Numbered from the stretch's first letter, positions 52,400 through 61,213 are shown. The stretch is DNA of 64,000 bases from JACMLD01 sp044223995 (GCA_044223995.1 JBGALE010000010.1:62001-126000), one strand, 5' to 3'. Numbers and translations: made by a program. The notes: generated by a model not told the origin, from the sequence alone.

Positions 52400-53059
52400 A
52401 TGAGTGCAGAATTACAAATCAAAGTATGTATTGCTGACGACCACAAAATTTTTCGAGACGGCATTAAGATGGCCCTGAAAGGTAAAGAATACCTCAAAAT
52501 CCTCTGGGAAGCAGAAGATGGCAAGGACCTGATGCATAAAATGCAAATTAAAAAACCGGATGTATTACTAATGGACATCCGCATGCCCGAAGTAGATGGC
52601 ATCAACGCCATTGGTTTACTTAGAAAAGAATACGAAGATGTAAAGATCATTGTGCTCACCATGTATGATGACCAGGAGATGATTAGTAAAATGATGGAAA
52701 TGGGCGCCAATGCCTACCTGACTAAAACCACCGACCCTGAAGAGATTTACCAGGCTATCCTCACCTGCATGAATGATGACTTTTACTTCAACGATCTCGT
52801 GAATAAAGCTGTCTTGTCTAAACTGCAAACAAAAAGACAGGTTCGGCAATTTTATCCAAACCCTGTAAAGTTTTCAGAGAAAGAAGTTCGTATACTAAAA
52901 CTACTGGCAGAGGATAAAACAACAGAAGAAATTTCAAAGGAAGTTTATCTCAGTCCACGCACTGTTGAAACCATCCGGCAAAACATGAAAACAAAAGTGG
53001 GCGCTAAAACCATCGCGGGTCTGATCATGTATGGTATGCGTAATAAGTTAATTGATTGA
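52400..53059 (+). CDS. Orphan NarL-type response regulator
   Basis: This 219-residue regulator has an intact receiver domain (IADDH with D13 and D14, phosphoacceptor D59 in VLLMDIRMP, LTMYDDQ, Lys in YLTKTTDP) and a LuxR-type helix-turn-helix (EEISKEVYLSPRTVETIRQN). No kinase gene is adjacent on the plus strand. It sits beyond a very long leader that shares sequence with the leader of the regulator at 53957, so the two are probably ancient duplicates. Its kinase might be the one at 49599 or one elsewhere in the genome. Confidence 0.93.
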   Translation: MSAELQIKVCIADDHKIFRDGIKMALKGKEYLKILWEAEDGKDLMHKMQIKKPDVLLMDIRMPEVDGINAIGLLRKEYEDVKIIVLTMYDDQEMISKMMEMGANAYLTKTTDPEEIYQAILTCMNDDFYFNDLVNKAVLSKLQTKRQVRQFYPNPVKFSEKEVRILKLLAEDKTTEEISKEVYLSPRTVETIRQNMKTKVGAKTIAGLIMYGMRNKLID

Positions 53060-53956
53060 TGAGATGATGGATTACTGTTTCTCCCAGTTACCCGGGCCAT
53101 TCTTGTCAAGTCTTTTCAGGTATATCATATAATTTATCCCGGTCTTTTGGTACGGGCACAAAAAAGCCTGCTTTTTTTTGCAACGCATGGCTTAAGTAAA
53201 CCCAGAAAGCATTCTACACCACAACACCTCACCATCTATCTTCGGCTCATTGTCAATTACACAGATGATCTGGCATTATTCGCTTTCGCTACTTCATTAT
53301 CTCGTCACAAGTAAAAAGCAGGCACATATCGTAAGGAAAGAACTGTAAAAATTAGGATAAGGTTTTCAGGGGATCCTGGATTCAAATTCTTTGAAGGATA
53401 CTAATCCGATCCGGGCATTCATAGGGTTGGATTGCGTGAAAATCTTTTGAAAAGGGTATTTACGGATGTACACAGGATAATGGAAAATGGAAAGCAGTCT
53501 TTCAGGAGGATAGCGGAAAACGGGCTTGGAATTGGATGTTGGTGCTTTTCAAGGGAATTGGAAAAAAGAAGTTGATTGACATTGGACTTCGCCGGGTTTC
53601 AAAGGATATTGAACAAGTTTCTGGACGGTTATTTAGGACATTGGATGGTTTTATGAGGTTGCTAATCCTCGTCAATCAACTTGAAACAAAAGTACATGTG
53701 GACAACTATGTGGACAAGAGCAGATATGCCCTATTTTTTTTATTCAGTATTTACTAAGCTTATAGTAAATCAACGATTTACCAAGTGTTTTCTTACTAGA
53801 GCTGGTTTCGGAAAAACACGAGCCAGAATCGTTTTTTAGTATATTCCGAAATAAGTTAATTTCGTAGTTCTACCATAGTAGATATGACAAATTTTTATTC
53901 ATTTTGCAGTAAGGCCCTGATGTATCTGTTGCCTTATGATACCCAAATGAATCCGT
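53060..53956. other. 897-bp intergenic region
   Basis: No supported gene is present. A 73-codon frame at 53536-53757 is treated as chance. The region holds copy B of the 90-bp repeat (53568-53658), two tandem ATGTGGACAA boxes with a 12-base period (53696-53717), and two inverted repeats: TTTACTA / TAGTAAA (53750-53769) and CGAAAT / ATTTCG (53847-53864). A weak A/T hairpin lies near 53160. The length is far above the local norm, suggesting decayed sequence or an extensive control region for the next regulator. Confidence 0.6.
53568..53658 (+). repeat. Copy B of the diverged leader repeat
   Basis: It matches 52051-52141 over the same 91 bases, as described for copy A. It lies about 300 bases before the start of the next response regulator; copy A lies about 260 bases before the start of the first. 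The similar distance supports descent from one duplicated regulator-plus-leader unit. Confidence 0.6.
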
Positions 53957-54628
53957 ATGAAAAGAATTGACCCCTCAAAACCAATCAAAGTAGCTATCGC
54001 CGACGACCACGCGTTGTTCCGGGCGGGTGTGAAAACATCCCTGGCCGCGCGTAAGGATATAGAAATGATAGCGGAGGCCGATAACGGCATGCAATTGCTC
54101 AACCTCCTCAAACATGTGGAACCCGACGTCATCCTGCTGGACATTCAGATGCCCATTATGGATGGTATCACCACATTGCCAGAAATACGCAAGCTATATC
54201 CCGATGTTAAGGTCATAATCCTGTCCATGCACAACGACCATTCCATGATTTCCAAATTAATGGAAGTGGGCGCCAACTCGTACCTGACCAAAAATTCAGA
54301 CAGCGAGACCATCTACCAGGCTATTAAGACCTGCTTTGAACAGGAATTTTTCTTCAACGAACTGACCAACAAAGCATTGCTTTCCGGTCTTCGCCACAAA
54401 AAAGTGGACCATATGCAGGAAGATGTACAGCTTTCCGATAAGGAACTGCGCGTGCTAAAACTCATGTGCGAAGAAAAGACCACCAAGGAAATTGCCGACA
54501 TCGTGGAAATCAGCCCCCGCACTGTTGAAGCAATCCGGGATAAACTGAAAACCAAAACCGGCGCCAAGAGCATGGCCGGACTGGTTATGTACGCTGTTAA
54601 GAATAATATACTGGACGAAGGGCGCTAA
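53957..54628 (+). CDS. Orphan NarL-type response regulator
   Basis: This 223-residue regulator has a receiver domain with IADDH (D16, D17), phosphoacceptor D62 in VILLDIQMP, the switch Ser in LSMHNDH and Lys in YLTKNSDS. A LuxR-type helix-turn-helix follows (KEIADIVEISPRTVEAIRDK). It resembles both other NarL regulators in the window but is clearly diverged. No kinase is adjacent. A terminator follows 50 bases after the stop. Confidence 0.93.
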   Translation: MKRIDPSKPIKVAIADDHALFRAGVKTSLAARKDIEMIAEADNGMQLLNLLKHVEPDVILLDIQMPIMDGITTLPEIRKLYPDVKVIILSMHNDHSMISKLMEVGANSYLTKNSDSETIYQAIKTCFEQEFFFNELTNKALLSGLRHKKVDHMQEDVQLSDKELRVLKLMCEEKTTKEIADIVEISPRTVEAIRDKLKTKTGAKSMAGLVMYAVKNNILDEGR

Positions 54629-54679
54629 TAATAGATACGCCCGTCCCTGTAAATAATCAGATCGATCCCTTTAACATTC

Positions 54680-54705
54680 GTCCCGGCAGATGCCGGGACT
54701 TTTTT
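54680..54705 (+). terminator. Terminator after orphan regulator
   Basis: A perfect 9-bp stem GTCCCGGCA / TGCCGGGAC with a 2-base loop is followed by six T. It closes the regulator transcript just before the aminotransferase gene. Confidence 0.92.
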
Positions 54706-54720
54706 ATTTTCGGTACTAGT

Positions 54721-55560
54721 ATGACCCACTACCTTTTATTTAACGGCAAATTTTCCCCGAACGACACTCCCCTGCTACAGGCCGATAACCGTGGCTTCCG
54801 CTACGGTGACGGATTGTTTGAAACCATGAGGTGGTCACACGGAGCCGTATTGCTGGGGGAATTCCACATGGATCGATTGTTTAACGGACTTCGCCAATTA
54901 CAATTTGATATACCTGCATTATTTACCTCTGCAACAGTAATGGAACAGGTGAAACGCCTTTGTGAAAAAAACCGGCAATCAACTGCCAGAGTGCGGTTAA
55001 CCGTCTTTCGGGGCAACGGGGGTTTGTATGATCCCGAAAATCACTTTCCCAATACCATTATTCAATCCTGGCCACTGCCCCACGACCATTATGCATTGAA
55101 TGAAAACGGGCTTGTACTGGGTGTTTATCCAGATGCAAGAAAATCTGCCGACTTATTTTCACACCTGAAATCAAACAATTACCTCCCCTATTATATGGCT
55201 GCCCTGTTTGCAAAACAACAGCGATGGAATGACGCACTGATCTTAAACAACAATGGTAATATCTGCGATGCCACTATTGCGAATGTTTTCCTGGTTAAGA
55301 ACAAAAAGATTTCAACGCCTGCGCTTTCCGAAGGAGGTGTAAGTGGTGTTATGCGCAGATACCTGTTGGAAAGTTTACCATCGGAAGGTTATACTATTGA
55401 AGAAACGAAAATTACCAAGAACGATATACTCGCAGCAGATGAACTTTTCCTTTCCAATGCTATTCGGGGTATTCAATGGGTACAACGTGTTGAAGAAAAA
55501 AGCTACAACAACCGGGAATGTATCAACATCTACAACAACCTGCTCAAAAAGATGTTGTAG
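54721..55560 (+). CDS. Class IV aminotransferase (PabC/BCAT family)
   Basis: This 279-residue PLP enzyme of fold type IV has RGFRYGDGLFETMRW near the start, the PLP lysine in HLKSNNYLPYY, and a cofactor-binding segment NNNGNICDATIANVFLV. In the usual motif the residue before ATxxNVF is Glu (pyridine-nitrogen contact); here it is Asp, a mild change. The family includes 4-amino-4-deoxychorismate lyase, branched-chain and D-amino-acid aminotransferases. Short length and the R-rich active site favour a PabC-like role, but this is not firm. TATTTTCG at 54703 may serve as a -7 box. Confidence 0.85.
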   Translation: MTHYLLFNGKFSPNDTPLLQADNRGFRYGDGLFETMRWSHGAVLLGEFHMDRLFNGLRQLQFDIPALFTSATVMEQVKRLCEKNRQSTARVRLTVFRGNGGLYDPENHFPNTIIQSWPLPHDHYALNENGLVLGVYPDARKSADLFSHLKSNNYLPYYMAALFAKQQRWNDALILNNNGNICDATIANVFLVKNKKISTPALSEGGVSGVMRRYLLESLPSEGYTIEETKITKNDILAADELFLSNAIRGIQWVQRVEEKSYNNRECINIYNNLLKKML

Positions 55561-55613
55561 ACCCCAACTTTACCAATGCTTTACTGTATTATTGGATGAC
55601 TAAAACCTGATTG

Positions 55614-56927
55614 ATGCAGCCCATTGCCATTTGCTGGTTCAGAAGAGATTTGCGACTACAGGATAATGCTGCATTGTACCATGCACTCAAAAGTGGTTTA
55701 CCAGTTCTGCCGCTATTTATTTTCGATAAAAATATTTTAGATGATTTGGAAGATGAATCAGACCAGCGCGTAGCATTTATTCATGATTCCCTGGAAAAAA
55801 TACAGGCGCAACTCATCCAACTGGGGAGTAGTTTATTGGTGGAATACGGTCAACCAACCGATGTTTACCAACAACTATTAAAGAGATATAAATTAGCGGC
55901 TGTTTTTACCAACCACGATTATGAACCATACGCCATTCAAAGAGATACAAGTATTGAAGCGCTGCTAACACAAAACGGCGCCAGCTTTCACAGTTATAAA
56001 GACCAGGTCATTTTCGAGAAAAAAGAAATAATGAAAGAGGATAGCAGTCCTTATTCTGTTTTTACCCCCTACAGCAGGAGATGGAAAGCTACCTTTCGTC
56101 CATTTCATATAAAGTCTTATCCCACAGAAAAATATTTTTCCGCACTAGTCACGCTGAAACCATTATCGATACCCACTTTGAAATCATTAGGGTTCCAGCC
56201 GGCCAGCAACGAGTTTCCTTCGAGTACTGTTGATGAAGAGCTGCTTAAAAAATATCGTGAACGAAGAGATTATCCTGCCATTAATGGAACAAGCAGGCTT
56301 GGCGTTCACCTTCGGTTTGGTACTATCAGCATTCGCCAGCTAGCCAGGAAAGCAATGGACAGCAGCGAATCATTCCTGAACGAATTAATATGGCGCGATT
56401 TCTACCAAATGATATTGTGGAATTTTCCGCATGTAGGTAAGGGAAAAGCATTTCGGCCTGAATATGATTTTATCAAATGGAGAAACAATGAAACTGAATT
56501 TGAGCTTTGGCGCAATGGTATGACGGGTTATCCTATTGTGGATGCTGGCATGCGGGAATTAAACGCGACAGGTTATATGCACAACCGCGTGCGTATGATC
56601 ACGGCCTCTTTTCTAACAAAGCATTTGCTCATCGACTGGCGCTGGGGCGAAGCTTATTTCGCAAAAAAATTGCTGGACTTTGATTTCGCATCAAATAATG
56701 GCGGCTGGCAATGGGCCAGTGGAAGTGGTTGCGATGCTGCGCCGTATTTCCGTATATTCAATCCGACCCGGCAAACGGAGAACTTTGACAAGGACTTACA
56801 ATATATCCGCAAATGGGTTCCGGAATTGGAAACATTCCATTACCCAAAACCTATTGTTGATCATGTATTGGCAAGAAAACGTTGCCTGGAGACATACAGC
56901 CAGGCATTGAAAGGGAAAATGGTGTAA
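55614..56927 (+). CDS. Deoxyribodipyrimidine photolyase / cryptochrome
   Basis: This 437-residue flavoprotein of class I photolyase type probably repairs UV-induced pyrimidine dimers with light. An alpha/beta antenna domain begins CWFRRDLRLQDNAALYHAL. The FAD domain has GTSRLGVHLRFGTIS, ELIWRDFYQMILW, GYPIVDAGMRELNATGYMH, NRVRMITASFLTKHLLIDW and the FAD loop NNGGWQWASGSGCDAAPYF. The conserved residues for repair appear present. The ATG at 55614 is preferred over the TTG three bases earlier. It follows the aminotransferase by 53 bases. Confidence 0.92.
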   Translation: MQPIAICWFRRDLRLQDNAALYHALKSGLPVLPLFIFDKNILDDLEDESDQRVAFIHDSLEKIQAQLIQLGSSLLVEYGQPTDVYQQLLKRYKLAAVFTNHDYEPYAIQRDTSIEALLTQNGASFHSYKDQVIFEKKEIMKEDSSPYSVFTPYSRRWKATFRPFHIKSYPTEKYFSALVTLKPLSIPTLKSLGFQPASNEFPSSTVDEELLKKYRERRDYPAINGTSRLGVHLRFGTISIRQLARKAMDSSESFLNELIWRDFYQMILWNFPHVGKGKAFRPEYDFIKWRNNETEFELWRNGMTGYPIVDAGMRELNATGYMHNRVRMITASFLTKHLLIDWRWGEAYFAKKLLDFDFASNNGGWQWASGSGCDAAPYFRIFNPTRQTENFDKDLQYIRKWVPELETFHYPKPIVDHVLARKRCLETYSQALKGKMV

Positions 56928-56939
56928 CCGTATTATTTA

Positions 56940-57776
56940 TTACGAAATAAAAATGTCTTTGTAGCCAGTACTTAAGCCGTTCAACTGATTATATACTTTC
57001 AGCAATGTATGAACAGCATTTTTCCCATCACTGCCAAGTGAAATGGAGAAATTATTTACATACAGGTCGATATGCTGCTTCATAACGCTTATTTCCATTT
57101 CCTGTGAGTGTTGCTTCACATAGTCAGGGATAACTGGATACTGCGTAAATGCGTATTCAAGACTTCTCCTGATAACGGTATCTACCTTGCTGACAATTGA
57201 TTTGTCAAAGCTTCTTTTCATGACAATCCCACCCAATGGAATGGGCGAATGTGTCTGTGTTTCCCAATAAGTTCCTAAGTCAATAATTTTCTTTAGCCCT
57301 TTTTGTTCGTATGTAAAACGGTTTTCGTGAATGATCACACCGGCGTCAACTTGCTTGTTCAGCACAGCCTCTTCAATAGCAGAGAATATCATAAACACTT
57401 TATGAGCTGCTTGTGGATATGCCAGCGAAAACAACATATGCGCTGTGGTATGTTCACCCGGAATAGCAACCGTTTTACTTTCTATTGCTGTTGCTTCATG
57501 ACCGATGGCATCTTTTGCAATCAGCAAAGGCCCCACACCCTTTCCCAGTGCACCGCCACTATTCAATACCCAATAGTTTGACAATATCAAAGGCAAAACG
57601 CCATAACTTATTTTACTGATATCGAGTTTTTGTTCAATAGCCCAATTGTTCAGGGTTTGCACATCTTCCAGAATCACTTCAAATTCCAAACCCTCTGTAT
57701 CAATTGTATGATTGACCAGTGCATCGAAGATAAATGTATCGTTTGGACAGGGGGAAAACCCAAGTGTCAGTTTCAT
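56940..57776 (-). CDS. mqnD: 1,4-dihydroxy-6-naphthoate synthase
   Basis: MqnD cleaves cyclic dehypoxanthine futalosine to 1,4-dihydroxy-6-naphthoate in the futalosine route to menaquinone. The 278-residue periplasmic-binding-like fold has LGFSPCPNDTFIFDAL, LDISKISYGVLP, the GGALGKGVGPLL turn and GVIIHENRFTYE with the catalytic His region. Its start overlaps mqnB by 4 bases (ATGA), so they are translationally coupled. It ends 13 bases from the photolyase stop, convergently. Confidence 0.95.
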   Translation of the reverse strand: MKLTLGFSPCPNDTFIFDALVNHTIDTEGLEFEVILEDVQTLNNWAIEQKLDISKISYGVLPLILSNYWVLNSGGALGKGVGPLLIAKDAIGHEATAIESKTVAIPGEHTTAHMLFSLAYPQAAHKVFMIFSAIEEAVLNKQVDAGVIIHENRFTYEQKGLKKIIDLGTYWETQTHSPIPLGGIVMKRSFDKSIVSKVDTVIRRSLEYAFTQYPVIPDYVKQHSQEMEISVMKQHIDLYVNNFSISLGSDGKNAVHTLLKVYNQLNGLSTGYKDIFIS

Positions 57777-58426
57777 AATGTATTAAACAGTCTGATGAGT
57801 TCATTGTTCAGATTGGCGATCGCAGCCTTCATATCCCAGTTCATCTTATTTCTTTCAGCGATATAATTTGAAATACTTCTTATCTGCAGGAAGGGCACTT
57901 GTTCCATTAAACAGGTATAATGCAGTGCTGCGCCTTCCATACTTTCCACCACAGGTTCAAAATTGTCCTGGTAAAATTTTACCTTTTGTTTTGACGTAGT
58001 AATCTCGTTAACAGAAATTCCTCTCACTGCTTTCAAACCGGATGCTTTAATTAATTCCTTTCCCGGATTCACCAGCCAGCCTCTTTTAAAAGGAAACATA
58101 TCCTGCGGCACCAGTTTTAAATCAAACAAAGTCTTTAATTCATTTAATTCGATGACGCTTTGATCGGCAATAGCTTCCTGTCTTATAGCGAGCACCGATC
58201 CAAGTGGTATTTTTTTTGAAAAACATCCCCCCACCCCTGCCTGGATAACCAGGTCAGGCTTGCCGAGGCTGAGCCGTTTTGAAATGGAATAGGTACTGCT
58301 GGTGAGTCCTATGCCAGAAACCAGCACATCGGTATGACCCGGCAAACCAATATGGGGGCCCGATTGCAAGTAATTTATAAAAGGCGCTATTTCAATGGGT
58401 GTCGCGGCTACCAGTAAACAATTCAT
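57773..58426 (-). CDS. mqnB: Futalosine hydrolase
   Basis: MqnB removes hypoxanthine from futalosine, the step leading to MqnC and MqnD. The 217-residue nucleoside-phosphorylase-like protein has NCLLVAATPIEIAPF at the start, GVGGCFSKKIPLGSVL, and the family motif ESMEGAALHYTC with the catalytic-site glutamate. The start at 58426 is chosen over 58462, since it begins the conserved strand. Together with mqnD it shows this organism makes menaquinone by the futalosine pathway; mqnA, mqnC and mqnE lie outside the window. Confidence 0.95.
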   Translation of the reverse strand: MNCLLVAATPIEIAPFINYLQSGPHIGLPGHTDVLVSGIGLTSSTYSISKRLSLGKPDLVIQAGVGGCFSKKIPLGSVLAIRQEAIADQSVIELNELKTLFDLKLVPQDMFPFKRGWLVNPGKELIKASGLKAVRGISVNEITTSKQKVKFYQDNFEPVVESMEGAALHYTCLMEQVPFLQIRSISNYIAERNKMNWDMKAAIANLNNELIRLFNTL

Positions 58427-58548
58427 AAGCTGTGATCTGTTGGGACAGGCAAATGTCTGCAATTCTGTACAAATGCCCTGTATGTATTACCTTTGCGCCT
58501 CAACAAAATCCCCACTCCCAACGCAGTGGGATCATTAATAAGTGAAGC

Positions 58549-58959
58549 ATGGTTTACTTAACCCGACTGGAGCATTTTAATGCCGCGCATAAATTATACA
58601 ACCCCAACTGGAGCAGGGAACAGAACGAGGCCGTTTTTGGCGTTTGTGCCAATGAAAACTGGCATGGCCACAATTTTGATTTGTATGTTACCATTAAAGG
58701 CGAGGTAGATGAAGCCACCGGCTTTTTATTTGATGTAAAAAAATTAAGCAAGCTGATACTGGAGCATGTGGTGGAAAAACTCGATCATAAAAACCTTAAC
58801 CTTGATGTTGATTTCCTGAAAGGGAAAATGTGCAGTACCGAGAACCTGGCAAAAGGTATCTGGCAGCAATTGAAGCCACACCTGCCTGCCCATGTTCAGT
58901 TACATTGTATAAAATTGTATGAAACACCCCGTATATACGTAGAATATTTTGGTGAATAA
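58549..58959 (+). CDS. PTPS/QueD-family tetrahydropterin synthase, copy 1
   Basis: This 136-residue T-fold enzyme has the zinc histidines in EHFNAAHKL and WHGHNFDLYV, the likely catalytic Cys in VFGVCANENWHGH, and the C-terminal glutamate in CIKLYETPRIYVEY that binds the pterin. The C-x5-HGH spacing is that of 6-pyruvoyl-tetrahydropterin synthase rather than the C-x3-HGH of E. coli QueD. The product could be 6-carboxytetrahydropterin for queuosine or 6-pyruvoyl-tetrahydropterin. A second, diverged copy lies 180 bases downstream. Confidence 0.9.
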   Translation: MVYLTRLEHFNAAHKLYNPNWSREQNEAVFGVCANENWHGHNFDLYVTIKGEVDEATGFLFDVKKLSKLILEHVVEKLDHKNLNLDVDFLKGKMCSTENLAKGIWQQLKPHLPAHVQLHCIKLYETPRIYVEYFGE

Positions 58960-59139
58960 TCGCCACGGAAACTTTGAACAAATAACAGGAACAACTGTTA
59001 TTAACTCTTCCATACCCGGCCAGGCTGAAAATATTCATTCAGGCGCCTATACACCGGACAACCCATTTGATCGTAACAGAAGACCGGAATGTCGGGCAAA
59101 CGACTTCCTGTATAAAGTGTTTATTTTATCTTGTAGATT

Positions 59140-59550
59140 ATGCCCAGAGTAGCAGTATACAGAAAAGAGCATTTTAATGCGGCGCACCGCCTGAACAACC
59201 CAGCCTGGGATGCAGCGAAAAATGCCGAAGTATTTGGAAAATGCAACCTGCCGCATTATCATGGCCATAATTATGAACTCATCGTGAGAGTGACGGGCGA
59301 ACCGGATCCGCAAACCGGCTATGTTATGGATCTTAAAATACTCAGCGACCTGGTGAATGAAAAAGTGTTACTGCGTTTTGATCATAAAAACCTTAACCTG
59401 GATACGGCTGAGTTTAAAAACGTAAACCCAACTGCTGAAAATATTGCGATTGCCATTTATGAATTATTAAGACCGCATATTGCTGCAACAAACGACTTGC
59501 AGGTTCGGTTATACGAGACAGAAAGAAATTTTGTCGAGTATCCTGCCTGA
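59140..59550 (+). CDS. PTPS/QueD-family tetrahydropterin synthase, copy 2
   Basis: This second T-fold protein, also 136 residues, has KEHFNAAHRLNN, VFGKCNLPHYHGHNYEL with the Cys and zinc histidines, TGYVMDLKILSDLV, FDHKNLNLD and QVRLYETERNFVEY. It is closer than copy 1 to the eukaryotic PTPS pattern (FGKCN...HGHNY). Its active site is complete, so the two copies may make different pterins. It lies 35 bases upstream of folE, whose product (dihydroneopterin triphosphate) is the substrate of this family. Confidence 0.92.
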   Translation: MPRVAVYRKEHFNAAHRLNNPAWDAAKNAEVFGKCNLPHYHGHNYELIVRVTGEPDPQTGYVMDLKILSDLVNEKVLLRFDHKNLNLDTAEFKNVNPTAENIAIAIYELLRPHIAATNDLQVRLYETERNFVEYPA

Positions 59551-59585
59551 TAAAGAAACAACAAGACAAACTATAAACGTATTTC

Positions 59586-60182
59586 ATGGCTTATAAGAAA
59601 ACAGAGACCTACGAAGATAAAATAACTTCCAACCTGGTAGAGAATTACCGGGAAACACTTTCACTGCTGGGTGAAGATCCTGCCAGGGAAGGATTGCAAA
59701 AAACACCCGAGCGTATTGCCAAGGCAATGCAATACCTTACCCAGGGTTACCAGATGGATGCACATGCCATTCTGAACAGCGCCAAGTTTCATGAAGCTGT
59801 CAGTGAAATGGTGATAGTAAAAGATATAGAGCTGTACAGTATGTGCGAACATCATATGCTTCCTTTTTACGGAAAAGCGCATGTGGCCTATATACCCAAT
59901 GGTTATATTACCGGTTTGAGTAAGATAGCAAGGGTGGTGGATGTATATGCACGCAGGTTACAGGTACAGGAGCGGCTCACACATCAAATCATGAACGCCA
60001 TTAAAGAAACACTGAATCCTCTGGGCGTGGCCGTAGTAATTGAAGCTTCACATCTTTGTATGATGATGCGTGGTGTTCAAAAGCAAAATTCAGTTACTAC
60101 TACCTCAGCATTCTGGGGTGAGTTTGAAAAGAATGAAACCCGCAGTGAATTTATCCGCCTGATTGGTTCACACCTCCATTAA
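59586..60182 (+). CDS. folE: GTP cyclohydrolase I
   Basis: FolE turns GTP into 7,8-dihydroneopterin triphosphate, the entry to folate, biopterin and queuosine. The 198-residue protein shows DPAREGLQKTPERIAKAM, the zinc Cys-His in YSMCEHHMLPFYGKAH, GLSKIARVVDVYARRLQVQE and the third zinc Cys in ASHLCMMMRGVQ. All catalytic residues are present. It forms a likely operon with the PTPS-family genes and ends at a clear terminator. Confidence 0.97.
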   Translation: MAYKKTETYEDKITSNLVENYRETLSLLGEDPAREGLQKTPERIAKAMQYLTQGYQMDAHAILNSAKFHEAVSEMVIVKDIELYSMCEHHMLPFYGKAHVAYIPNGYITGLSKIARVVDVYARRLQVQERLTHQIMNAIKETLNPLGVAVVIEASHLCMMMRGVQKQNSVTTTSAFWGEFEKNETRSEFIRLIGSHLH

Positions 60183-60204
60183 TAGGTTTTAGTCAATATT
60201 TAAG

Positions 60205-60248
60205 AAGGTTTATTTGAAACTTATGGTTACTTCAAATAAACCTTTTTT
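60205..60248 (+). terminator. Terminator after folE
   Basis: A perfect 14-bp stem AAGGTTTATTTGAA / TTCAAATAAACCTT with a 12-base loop is followed by T residues that overlap its right arm. It lies 22 bases past the folE stop. The stem is AT-rich but long. Confidence 0.78.
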
Positions 60249-60274
60249 ATATTTGACGCATCAATTGGCTGCAC

Positions 60275-61165
60275 ATGAAACATGCTTATGTATTCCCCGG
60301 GCAAGGTTCCCAGTTTGCCGGTATGGGCAAGGAACACTATGAAACCAGTGCCTTTGCAAAAAAACTATTCGAACAGGCAAACGAGATCCTCAGGTTCCGG
60401 ATTTCAGACATTATGTTTACTGGTAAAGACGACGATCTCAAACAAACCAATGTCACCCAACCGGCCGTATTCCTTCACTCTGTTATCGCATTTAAAAGTA
60501 TTGAGGCTGCAAAGCCAGATATGGTAGCCGGTCATTCACTGGGCGAGTTCTCAGCATTGGTGGCAAACGGTACTTTAAGTTTTGAAGATGGTTTAAGATT
60601 GGTAAGTATCCGAGCAGAAGCCATGCAAAAAGCCTGTCAACTAAATCCATCCACCATGGCAGCCGTGTTGTCACTGGCCGATGATAAAGTAGAAGAAATC
60701 TGCCAGGCCGTACAAAAAGAAACCGGCGAAATAGTGGTACCTGCCAATTATAACTGTCCCGGTCAATTGGTAATTAGCGGAAGTTTGAAAGGAATAGATA
60801 TCGCCTGCGAAAGAATGAAAGCTGCCGGTGCCAAAAGAGCACTGGTATTGCCGGTGGGTGGTGCATTCCATTCACCATTGATGGAACCGGCAAAGGAAGA
60901 ATTAAAAACCGCTATAGAAAAGACCACGTTTCATCAGCCCACATCTCATGTTTACCAGAACGTGGTGGCAAGGGCAGTGTACGATCGGGAAGAAATAAAG
61001 CAAAACCTGATAGACCAGTTAACGGGTGCTGTTCGATGGACCCAGAGTGTACAGGCAATGATCAAGGACGGTGCTTCGAAGTTTACCGAAGTTGGACCAG
61101 GCAAAGTATTGCAGGGTTTAGTTCAGAAAATTGATAAAACAATGCAGGTGGAAGGCGTCAGCTAA
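60275..61165 (+). CDS. fabD: Malonyl-CoA:ACP transacylase
   Basis: FabD loads malonate on acyl carrier protein for fatty-acid synthesis. The 296-residue protein has FPGQGSQFAGMG, the active serine in GHSLGEFSALVA, the catalytic His in GGAFHSPLM, and the substrate arginine in LVSIRAEAM. It has normal length. It stands alone between two terminators, and fabH lies far away at 31291. Confidence 0.96.
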   Translation: MKHAYVFPGQGSQFAGMGKEHYETSAFAKKLFEQANEILRFRISDIMFTGKDDDLKQTNVTQPAVFLHSVIAFKSIEAAKPDMVAGHSLGEFSALVANGTLSFEDGLRLVSIRAEAMQKACQLNPSTMAAVLSLADDKVEEICQAVQKETGEIVVPANYNCPGQLVISGSLKGIDIACERMKAAGAKRALVLPVGGAFHSPLMEPAKEELKTAIEKTTFHQPTSHVYQNVVARAVYDREEIKQNLIDQLTGAVRWTQSVQAMIKDGASKFTEVGPGKVLQGLVQKIDKTMQVEGVS

Positions 61166-61185
61166 TTCGCTATAAAACATTAAAT

Positions 61186-61213
61186 AAAAGGCCGCATCGT
61201 CGCGGCCTTTTTT
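61186..61213. terminator. Bidirectional terminator between fabD and GNAT gene
   Basis: AAAAGGCCGC and GCGGCCTTTT form a 10-bp stem with a 6-base loop, followed by more T. The two flanking genes converge, and the A run on the left makes the element symmetric, so it should stop transcription from both sides. Confidence 0.9.

Noticed and set aside
53160..53179. A-run / T-run hairpin after the first orphan regulator
   Set aside because: The stem is almost all A-T with a two-base loop, 100 bases past the stop; likely chance in AT-rich DNA.
53371..53420. Stretch resembling a tRNA T-arm (GGATTCAAATTC)
   Set aside because: No acceptor, D-arm or anticodon stem could be paired around it.
53536..53757. 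Open frame of 73 codons before the second orphan regulator
   Set aside because: It has no family resemblance and its overlap with the repeat does not keep the frame of the first copy.
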